Shown in pieces: positions 1 through 5,559 of a DNA stretch of 5,559 nucleotides (positions are counted from its first letter, which is position 1; every line of letters begins with the position of its first letter). The notes under the pieces are model-generated. The model ran no database searches, had not been told where the DNA came from, and was given only the letters and a program-made list of their open reading frames with translations. The position numbers were made by a program, and so were the translations under genes. The DNA comes from DATAQC01 sp051001215 (GTDB taxonomy: Bacteria > Actinomycetota > Acidimicrobiia > Acidimicrobiales > AC-14), in the NCBI GenBank assembly GCA_051001215.1, contig JBPCNP010000099.1, forward strand, positions 1 to 5,559, written 5' to 3'.

Positions 1-690
1 GGCGGCCACGACATCGGCGGCCTGTGTCTGGGCCTCGGTTAGGGCGGCGGCGGCCTGTTGACGGTCGGAGTCAGCGGCGGATCGGGCCGCCGCCAGGCCC
101 ACCCTGGCCTGCTCGCGGTCGTCGTCGGTGGCTTGGCGGATGCGCGTGGCATCGGCCTCGGCGGACGCCCGGAGCTCCGAAGCCTGCTGTTGTGCATCGG
201 CCAGGGCCGCGGCGGTCGCAGAGCCCTCGCCACTCCCATTGACCCCACTGATGCTCGACGTCTCAGACGCCCGAAGACCGTCGGCGTCGTTGGTTCGGAC
301 GGCCGGGGCCACGTTCTGTCCGACCTCGACGGGTGCTGTCGCCGGTTGCACTCGAGGTTGGATGGTCGTCCTCGAGGGCCCACGAGGACGAGCGGCCTTC
401 TCACCGGCACGGGCCGATTGCGACACCACGCTCGTCGTCACCGCCGCGCACTTCTCGCAGAAACGGGGCTGCCCGCACAACTCCAGGTCGGCGGCGTTGC
501 GCACCTGCACCTCGATGAGGTCCTTCTTGCAACGTGCGCACGGAGCGATCAGTGAGAATCCCCCACCACGGGACCGCGTGAGCTGTACCGAGCCGACGGC
601 GAACAGTGGTCGGCCGGAAGGGTCCTCGCCCACGCGCTGCACCGGCCGGTGAAATGACCGGAGAGCCGACAACTGTGCTCGAAGCTCCAC
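1..690 (-). CDS. Zinc-ribbon / coiled-coil protein of unknown function (C-terminus beyond window)
   Basis: This minus-strand frame is open for 230 codons from a GTG at 690 to the window edge, so the 3' end is missing. I chose the GTG because GGGGGAGG (700-707) lies 9 nt upstream. Residues 11-50 look like a small beta-rich segment (PLFAVGSVQLTRSRGGGFSL). Residues 51-81 carry CARC (C51, C54), C72 and CEKC (C78, C81), a treble-clef or zinc-ribbon-like pattern. Residues about 91-156 are a Pro/Arg/Thr/Ser/Gly-rich, probably disordered linker. Residues about 157-230 are Ala/Gln/Glu/Asp/Arg-rich with no Pro or Gly apart from one Gly (G198), as expected of a long helix or coiled coil. By my count about 92% of third positions in codons 51-90 are G/C against about 65% in the linker, which supports this frame. 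No signal peptide or membrane segment is visible. It follows rel by 64 nt and may be co-transcribed. I do not recognise the family; a metal-binding scaffold or adaptor is a guess. Confidence 0.8.
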   Translation of the reverse strand, partial: MELRAQLSALRSFHRPVQRVGEDPSGRPLFAVGSVQLTRSRGGGFSLIAPCARCKKDLIEVQVRNAADLELCGQPRFCEKCAAVTTSVVSQSARAGEKAARPRGPSRTTIQPRVQPATAPVEVGQNVAPAVRTNDADGLRASETSSISGVNGSGEGSATAAALADAQQQASELRASAEADATRIRQATDDDREQARVGLAAARSAADSDRQQAAAALTEAQTQAADVVAA

Positions 691-699
691 TTGTTGCGA

Positions 700-707
700 C
701 CTCCCCC
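700..707 (-). promoter_or_regulatory. Ribosome binding site of the zinc-ribbon/coiled-coil gene
   Basis: On the minus strand the sequence reads GGGGGAGG, a close match to the anti-Shine-Dalgarno complement, 9 nt before the GTG at 690. It is the strongest ribosome-binding site I see in the window. It decides the start over the two GTGs further downstream at codons 17 and 20, and it argues that the open frame is really translated. Confidence 0.65.
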
Positions 708-754
708 AACACGGACGCTTGCATTTGAGTCTGCCACTCTGCGGGGGTCGGGAC

Positions 755-2989
755 TCAGCGCCCTTCGGTGGACTCGACCTTGTTGTGCCCGGGGACCACC
801 CGATAGGCGTCGTAGACAGAGTCGATGCGCCGGAGCATGCCGAGAAGCGACTCGAGGTGGGAGGCGTCGCTGAGCTCGAAGTCGAATCGCAGGCGCGCGA
901 CCCGATCGGTGCCGGTTCGGGTGAACGACGAGACGATGTTCAGGTGATGGTCGGCGAGCACAGTGGTGACGTCACGGAGCAGCCGGGACCGGTCCAGGGC
1001 CTCGACCTCCACGGTGGCGACGAACGATCCCGTGTGCTCCCGGTCCCACTCCACCTCGATGGCCCGCTCCCCCATCGTGGTCGACAAGGCTACGGCATTG
1101 GAGCAGTCGGCCCTGTGCACCGACACCCCCCGGCCGGTGGTCACATAGCCGACGATCTCGTCGCCGGGCACAGGGTGACAACATCGGCTCAGACGCACGA
1201 GCATGTCGTCGAGACCCTCGACGTGGATGCCCGGCCCGCTACTCCGGCTGGGCTGGAGGGGCCGTCCGATTGCCGAGGGAAGCTGCTCCTCGCGTTCGCC
1301 ACCGCGTAGCTCCCTGGCCACACGCTGGGCCACCGACTGGGCCGAGACGTGGTTCTCGCCGATGGCGATGTGCAGCGCCTCGACATCGGCGTAGTGGAGG
1401 CTCTTGGCCACCTCGATCAGCAGCGGCGAGTTGGCCAGCTTCTGCACCGGCAGGCTCTCCCGCCGCATTGCCTTCACCAGCTCGTCGTGGCCGTTGGCGA
1501 TGGCCTCGTCGCGACGGGAGCGACTGAACCACTGGCGGATCTTGTTGCGGGCTCGAGGGGTGACGGCCACGTTCAGCCAATCGCGTGACGGCCCCGCCCC
1601 CTCGACCTTGGAGGTGAAGACCTCCACCGTGTCACCCGACGTGAGCGGGGAGTCGAGTGGGACCAGGCGGCCGTTGACCCTGGCCCCGATGCAGCGGTGA
1701 CCGACCTCGGTGTGGATGCTGTAGGCAAAGTCGATCGGCGTGGCCCCGACGGGCAGGGTGATGACCTTCCCCTTCGGGGAGAACACGAAGACCTCGTCCT
1801 GGTCGAGGTCGACCTTCAGCGTCTCCATGAACTCCTGGGGGTCGTGCGTGTCCTCCTGCCACTCGACGATGCGGCGCAACCAGGGCACCTCGGCCTGCGG
1901 ACCGCCCTCCTTGTAGGCGAAATGGGCGGCGATGCCGAACTCGGCTCGGTGGTGCATCTCGCGGGTGCGGATCTGCACCTCGACCGACTTGCCCTCGAGA
2001 TCGACCACGGTGGTGTGCAGCGACTGGTAGAGGTTGAACTTCGGTTGGGCGATGTAATCCTTGAAGCGGCCCTGCACCGGCTTCCAGATGGCGTGCAAGG
2101 TGCCGAGCGCGGCGTAGCAGTCCTTTACGCTTCCGACCACGACGCGGATGCCCATGAGGTCGTAGATCTCGTCGAACTCGCGACCCTTCACCACCATCTT
2201 CTCGTAGATGCTCCAGCTGTGTTTGGGCCTACCCGTGACGTGGGCGTCGATGCGCAGCTCGGCCAGGCGGCTCAAGACCATCTCGACCACCTTCTTCAGG
2301 TAGACATCGCGCTCGGGGGCGCGCACCGAGACCATCTGCTCGATCTCGGCGAACCGCTTCGGGTAGAGGGTGGCGAAGGCCAGGTCTTCGAGCTGCCATT
2401 TGATCCCGGCCACGCCCAGACGATGAGCCAGGGGGGCGTAGACGTCGAGGGTCTCCTGGGCGATCCGTTGCTGCTTCTCCTGGGGAAGGGCGGCCAGGGT
2501 ACGCATGTTGTGGAGGCGGTCGGCCAGCTTGATGAGCAGGACACGGATGTCCTTGGCCATGGCCACGAGCATCTTGCGCATGCTCGCCGCCTGCTGGGCT
2601 TCTCTGTTCTCGAACCGCACCCGGTCGAGCTTGGTCATGCCGTCGACCATGACAGCCACCTCGGCGCCGAAGTCGGCCTCGACCTGTTCGAGGGTGACGG
2701 CGGTGTCCTCGACGGCATCGTGGAGCAGCGCGGCGGCGATGGTGGCGTCGTCGAGGCCGAGGTCGGCGAGGATGGAGGCCACGGCCACGGGGTGGACGAT
2801 GTAGGGATCGCCCGACATCCGGACCTGGCCCTCGTGGGCCTCGGCCGCCACCTCGTAGGCCCTGCGGATCAGGGCCGTCGACGCCCGCGGGTGGCGCACG
2901 CGGTAGGACCTGACCACCTCGGCCAACTCCTCGGTGACCGGGGGCGCACCACTGCGCCGCCACGGCAGGACCCGATCGACGGCAGGCAC
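755..2989 (-). CDS. rel: Bifunctional (p)ppGpp synthetase/hydrolase, RelA/SpoT family
   Basis: This enzyme makes (p)ppGpp from ATP and GDP/GTP and hydrolyses it, setting the stringent response in the cytoplasm. The 744-residue product is close to the usual long-RSH length of 700-800. The HD hydrolase domain covers about 40-200, with RMSGDPYIVHP (57-67) and LLHDAVEDT (88-96; H90, D91). The synthetase domain covers about 245-360, with GRPKHSWSIYEKM (253-265), YDLMGIR (276-282) and YQSLHTTVV (321-329). RFKD at 308-311 fits the RxKD signature of bifunctional enzymes rather than the ExDD of synthetase-only RelA. TGS is about 398-460, the Cys-rich region holds C603, C604, H625 and C629, and ACT is about 652-733. 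No key motif is missing. The frame runs open to an ATG at 3112, but that stretch overlaps apt by 107 nt and is Ser/Thr/Pro-rich noise. I prefer the GTG at 2989, 16 nt after the apt stop, although its ribosome-binding site is weak. Confidence 0.95.
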   Translation of the reverse strand: MPAVDRVLPWRRSGAPPVTEELAEVVRSYRVRHPRASTALIRRAYEVAAEAHEGQVRMSGDPYIVHPVAVASILADLGLDDATIAAALLHDAVEDTAVTLEQVEADFGAEVAVMVDGMTKLDRVRFENREAQQAASMRKMLVAMAKDIRVLLIKLADRLHNMRTLAALPQEKQQRIAQETLDVYAPLAHRLGVAGIKWQLEDLAFATLYPKRFAEIEQMVSVRAPERDVYLKKVVEMVLSRLAELRIDAHVTGRPKHSWSIYEKMVVKGREFDEIYDLMGIRVVVGSVKDCYAALGTLHAIWKPVQGRFKDYIAQPKFNLYQSLHTTVVDLEGKSVEVQIRTREMHHRAEFGIAAHFAYKEGGPQAEVPWLRRIVEWQEDTHDPQEFMETLKVDLDQDEVFVFSPKGKVITLPVGATPIDFAYSIHTEVGHRCIGARVNGRLVPLDSPLTSGDTVEVFTSKVEGAGPSRDWLNVAVTPRARNKIRQWFSRSRRDEAIANGHDELVKAMRRESLPVQKLANSPLLIEVAKSLHYADVEALHIAIGENHVSAQSVAQRVARELRGGEREEQLPSAIGRPLQPSRSSGPGIHVEGLDDMLVRLSRCCHPVPGDEIVGYVTTGRGVSVHRADCSNAVALSTTMGERAIEVEWDREHTGSFVATVEVEALDRSRLLRDVTTVLADHHLNIVSSFTRTGTDRVARLRFDFELSDASHLESLLGMLRRIDSVYDAYRVVPGHNKVESTEGR

Positions 2990-3005
2990 CTTCCGCGTCC
3001 CGAGG

Positions 3006-3542
3006 CTAGGAGGCGTAGTGGAGGAGAGAGTGGGCGTCGTGGCCCGGGAGGCGGCCCCGGCCCTCGAGGGCATCGAGCTCGATGACGAAGACCAGGCCGA
3101 GCACCGAGGCACCCAGCTTCTCGACCAGGGCCACGGTGGCCGCTGCCGTCCCGCCTGTGGCCAGCACGTCGTCGACGATCAGCACCGACTCGCCCGGGGC
3201 GAGGGCATCGGCATGGATCTCCAGGCAGTCGCTGCCGTACTCGAGCGAGTACTCCTCACGTTCCACCTGCCGGGGGAGCTTGCCGGCCTTGCGGACGGGG
3301 ACGAACCCGGCCCCGAGGCGGTAGGCAAGAGGAGCGGCGACGATGAAGCCCCTCGCTTCGATGGCCACCACCTTGTCGACCCGGCGATCGCCCACGTGGT
3401 CGACCAGGGCGTCGACCACCGTTCGGAACACCATGGGCTCGGCCAGCAGCGGGGTGATGTCGCGGAACACGATGCCGGGCCGGGGGAAATCGGCAACGGC
3501 TCGGATGTGGTCGGCCAGCGAACCCGCGTCTCCCATCCCCAT
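3006..3542 (-). CDS. apt: Adenine phosphoribosyltransferase
   Basis: Apt is a cytoplasmic purine-salvage enzyme that converts adenine and PRPP to AMP and pyrophosphate. The 178-residue length is typical of bacterial Apt. Recognisable motifs in order are FPRPGIVFRDITPLL (19-33), IEARGFIVAAPLA (61-73), RKAGKLP (84-90), EYSLEYG (97-103), and the PRPP-binding loop VLIVDDVLATGGTA (120-133) with its acidic pair D124-D125. All are intact. The start is the ATG at 3542; a second in-frame ATG lies two codons later at 3536, and no strong Shine-Dalgarno separates them, so the exact start is uncertain by two residues. It begins 30 nt after the secF stop and ends 16 nt before the preferred rel start. The apt-rel pairing is common in actinobacteria and places adenine salvage beside (p)ppGpp metabolism. 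Confidence 0.95.
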   Translation of the reverse strand: MGMGDAGSLADHIRAVADFPRPGIVFRDITPLLAEPMVFRTVVDALVDHVGDRRVDKVVAIEARGFIVAAPLAYRLGAGFVPVRKAGKLPRQVEREEYSLEYGSDCLEIHADALAPGESVLIVDDVLATGGTAAATVALVEKLGASVLGLVFVIELDALEGRGRLPGHDAHSLLHYAS

Positions 3543-3572
3543 CCAGGTTACAGCTCAGCCCGGAGGGCGGTT

Positions 3573-4787
3573 TTAGCGCTTCTTGCCCTTCTTGCGGGGC
3601 CTGGGGGCTCCCTGGCGACTGCTGGACCCTGTGCGCGTGGCGGCACGGGGAGCCGTACCGCTCGTGCGCTCGGTGGCGGGGACGAGCGCCTCGTCGCCGT
3701 CGCGGTCGGACGCCGAGCCGTTGCCCCGGCCCGATTTGGCCACGCCCCGTCCCCCGGACTGGGCGGCGGTGGCCGCAGGGGTGAGCAAGCCGGAACCCGC
3801 CCCCCTCGACAGCACCTTCTGGCGTATGACCATGTACCGCGGCTCGCGCTCTTTGAGGATGGCCAGGATGGGCGAGGCCACGAAGATCGACGAGTAGGCC
3901 CCGCTGATGAGACCGATGAGCAGGGCCAGTCCGAAGTCCTTGAGGGCGAGGGCGCCGAGCACCCCGGCGCCGATGAACAACACCGAGATGACGGGCATGA
4001 TGGCAACGAGCGAGGTGTTGATGGAGCGCATGAGCACCTGGTTCATCGACAGGTTGACCACGTCGGTGTAGGTCATGCGAGCCGACGTCGACATGGCCTT
4101 GGTGTTCTCCTGGACCTTGTCGAACACCACGACGGTGTCGTAGAGCGAGTACCCCAGGATGGTGAGGAAGGCCACGACCGTGCCGGGCGTCACCTCGAAG
4201 CGCGAGAGCGCGTAGATGCCCACGGTGACCAGGATGTCGTGGACGACGGCGAGAATGGCGGCCAGGGCCATCTTCCACTCGAACCGCAACGAGATGTAGA
4301 TCGTGATCAACACGAAGAACACGATCAGGGCGTTACGGGCCTTGTTGGTGACGTCTTTGCCCCAGGACGGCCCGACGTCGTTGACGCTGACCTGGCCGCG
4401 GTCGACCTTGGCCAGCGAGGACAGCTTGTCGGCCACCTTGGCCTGGTCCTCGGGCGTCTCGTGCTTGCCCTCGACCCGCACCGTGTCGCCGCCGGCGATC
4501 TGGATCTTCGCGCTCCCCAAGCCGAGCGGAGCGATGGCATCCCGGGCCTCGGCCACCGAGACGCCGGGGGCCTTCACCTCCCAGGACGTGCCGCCCTTGA
4601 AGTCGATGCCGTAGTTGAGGCCCTCGGTGAGCAGCGCCACCACGCCGACGAGGATGATCAGGCCGGAGAAGGCGAACCACCACCACTTGTGGCCCACGAA
4701 GTCGTAGGAGGTCTCGCCGTTGTAGAGCCGGTGGGCCAGTCCGGCCTTCTCCGGCCCGGCGTCGGGGTTCGACGTCTTGGTGCTCAT
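3573..4787 (-). CDS. secF: Protein translocase subunit SecF
   Basis: SecF partners SecD in the membrane, using the proton gradient to help SecYEG and SecA complete protein export. The product is 404 residues. A hydrophobic first membrane segment lies at about 36-54, followed by GIDFKGGT (60-67), a periplasmic domain (about 68-148), and five further membrane segments from about 152 to 312. These include VVHDILVTVGIY (181-192) and GYSLYDTVVVFDKVQEN (212-228), the hallmark SecF motifs. After about 327 comes a tail of roughly 78 residues rich in Gly, Ser, Ala, Arg and Thr that ends in KKGKKR; it is low complexity and probably cytosolic. The start is the ATG at 4787, overlapping the secD stop as ATGA, with AAGG (4795-4798) 7 nt upstream. 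The open frame extends further to 5264, but that part is antisense-like sequence inside secD. Confidence 0.95.
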   Translation of the reverse strand: MSTKTSNPDAGPEKAGLAHRLYNGETSYDFVGHKWWWFAFSGLIILVGVVALLTEGLNYGIDFKGGTSWEVKAPGVSVAEARDAIAPLGLGSAKIQIAGGDTVRVEGKHETPEDQAKVADKLSSLAKVDRGQVSVNDVGPSWGKDVTNKARNALIVFFVLITIYISLRFEWKMALAAILAVVHDILVTVGIYALSRFEVTPGTVVAFLTILGYSLYDTVVVFDKVQENTKAMSTSARMTYTDVVNLSMNQVLMRSINTSLVAIMPVISVLFIGAGVLGALALKDFGLALLIGLISGAYSSIFVASPILAILKEREPRYMVIRQKVLSRGAGSGLLTPAATAAQSGGRGVAKSGRGNGSASDRDGDEALVPATERTSGTAPRAATRTGSSSRQGAPRPRKKGKKR

Positions 4788-5559
4788 ACCGGGACCTTGA
4801 CCGGAGGGCTGGCCTGGGGAGAGGCCAGGCCGCGGGCCACGCCCACCCAGCGGGCCTCGGTGAACAAGCGGTTCCGACCCAGCAGCACGACCATTGGCCG
4901 CGTGTAGAAGTAGGCGATGAACACGTCGAGCAGGGTCGACAGGCCGAGGAAGAACGCGAAGCCCCGCACGGAGCCCACCGACAGCAGGTAGAGCACGACG
5001 GCACCGATGAACGAGGCGGCATCGGCGGCGAGGATGGTGCGGTACGCCCTGGCAAACCCCCGGTCGACCGACGACCGGACGGTCTTGCCCGAGCGGATCT
5101 CGTCTTTCAGGCGCTCGAAGTACACGACGTAGGAGTCGACGGTGACACCGACGGACACGATGATGCCCACGGCTCCCGACAGGCTGAGGGCCAGGCCGTA
5201 GTGCGAGCCGAGGTAGGTGATGATGGCGTACATGTAGGCCCCGGACAGAGCCAGGCCGAACCACACGACCAGGCCGAGGGCCCGGTAGTACAACAGCATG
5301 TAGAGCGCCACCAACCCGAGGCCCACGATGCCGGCCACAAGACCGGCGTGCAGTGAGTCCTTGCCCAGGCTGGCCGACACGGTCTGCACCGTCTGGGGTA
5401 CGAGCTGGACGGGCAGTGAACCGTAGCTCAGCACCAGGGCCAGGTCCTTGGCCTCGCCCTCGGTGAAGTTCCCGGTGATGGTGCCGCTGCCCTGGAAGTT
5501 GGTGGTCTGCAGGGCGGGCGCCGACTTCACCACGCCGTCGAGGTCGATGGCGATCTGGC
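4784..5559 (-). CDS. secD: Protein translocase subunit SecD, C-terminal part (5' end outside window)
   Basis: SecD works with SecF as the accessory membrane complex of the Sec export pathway. The window shows the last 257 residues; the first complete codon is at 5557 and the true start lies beyond the right edge. The visible fragment begins with the end of the periplasmic region, AIDLDGVVKSAPAL (3-16), GTITGNFTEGEAKDLALVL (25-43) and YGSLPVQL (45-52). Five hydrophobic membrane segments follow, at about 71-91, 93-114, 122-147, 174-196 and 199-227. GVTVDSYVVYFERLKDE (137-153) is the conserved SecD motif with the acidic residue D141, and it has the form seen in actinobacterial SecD. The C-terminal end is short and Pro-rich. 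The stop TGA shares bases with the secF ATG, which suggests translational coupling and balanced output of the two subunits. Confidence 0.96.
   Translation of the reverse strand, partial: QIAIDLDGVVKSAPALQTTNFQGSGTITGNFTEGEAKDLALVLSYGSLPVQLVPQTVQTVSASLGKDSLHAGLVAGIVGLGLVALYMLLYYRALGLVVWFGLALSGAYMYAIITYLGSHYGLALSLSGAVGIIVSVGVTVDSYVVYFERLKDEIRSGKTVRSSVDRGFARAYRTILAADAASFIGAVVLYLLSVGSVRGFAFFLGLSTLLDVFIAYFYTRPMVVLLGRNRLFTEARWVGVARGLASPQASPPVKVPV

Noticed and set aside
58..652. Two overlapping plus-strand open frames (58-555 and 128-652)
   Set aside because: They are antisense to the zinc-ribbon/coiled-coil frame, which has the good ribosome-binding site, strong G/C third-position bias and paired CxxC motifs. 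The plus frames are Arg/Gly/Ala/Ser-rich with no domain pattern.
39..724. Minus-strand alternative frames (401-724 and 39-410)
   Set aside because: These are short shadow frames on the same strand as the zinc-ribbon gene. Neither continues across the region, and the 401-724 frame would break the CxxC pattern.
721..754. Short inverted repeat GAGT-ggcag-ACTC after the rel stop
   Set aside because: It is a 4-bp stem with no T tract, too weak to call a terminator; nothing else is visible in the 64-nt gap except the ribosome-binding site.
1697..3085. A 462-codon plus-strand open frame
   Set aside because: It is antisense to rel across its hydrolase and synthetase domains. Its composition mirrors the rel codons and no motif is visible.
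3548..3572. Possible hairpin GCCC-tcc-GGGC between secF and apt, with a TTTT run on the plus strand
   Set aside because: The stem is only 4 bp. On the coding strand the A run precedes the hairpin rather than a T run following it, so it is not a credible terminator for this operon.
2934..4907. A 657-codon plus-strand open frame
   Set aside because: It lies antisense to secF and apt, which have clear family motifs. Its product is His/Asp/Gly/Val-rich with no recognisable domain, typical of the mirror frame of a GC-rich gene.
4788..5264. N-terminal extension of the secF frame to 5264
   Set aside because: It overlaps the C-terminal membrane region of secD in another frame, and its sequence is Arg/Gly/Pro/His-rich. 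The ATG at 4787 gives a normal SecF N-terminus.

Overview
The window is a compact, high-GC stretch in which every gene I can support lies on the minus strand, so transcription runs from position 5559 toward position 1. The gene order is secD (5' end cut by the window), secF, apt, a long rel/spoT-type (p)ppGpp gene, and then a zinc-ribbon/coiled-coil gene cut by the left edge. The strong G/C bias at third codon positions, the secD-secF-apt-rel order and the actinobacterial look of the SecD and Rel motifs (for example GVTVDSYVVYFERLKDE in SecD) point to a high-GC actinobacterium. A lineage near Acidimicrobiia is possible, but this is only an impression.

Region by region: 4784-5559 is the C-terminal part of SecD. 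3573-4787 is SecF, overlapping secD by the ATGA tetranucleotide and ending in a long, basic, low-complexity tail. 3006-3542 is adenine phosphoribosyltransferase. 755-2989 is a full bifunctional RelA/SpoT homologue with HD hydrolase, synthetase, TGS, Cys-rich and ACT parts; its best start is a GTG just after the apt stop. 1-690 is a gene that is easily missed, because it starts with GTG and its frame stays open through the left edge. It has a good Shine-Dalgarno, a CxxC/CxxC zinc-ribbon-like block, a disordered-looking linker and an Ala/Gln/Glu-rich coiled coil.

The short gaps (a 4-nt overlap, then 30, 16 and 64 nt) and single orientation suggest one operon or a closely co-transcribed set. SecD and SecF form the membrane part of the Sec translocon that helps pull exported proteins through. 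Apt recycles adenine to AMP with PRPP, and Rel sets (p)ppGpp levels from GTP/GDP and ATP, so the middle pair joins purine salvage to the stringent response. The function of the last gene is unknown. I found no RNA genes, mobile elements, repeat arrays or convincing terminators. The larger plus-strand open frames are antisense shadows of these genes.
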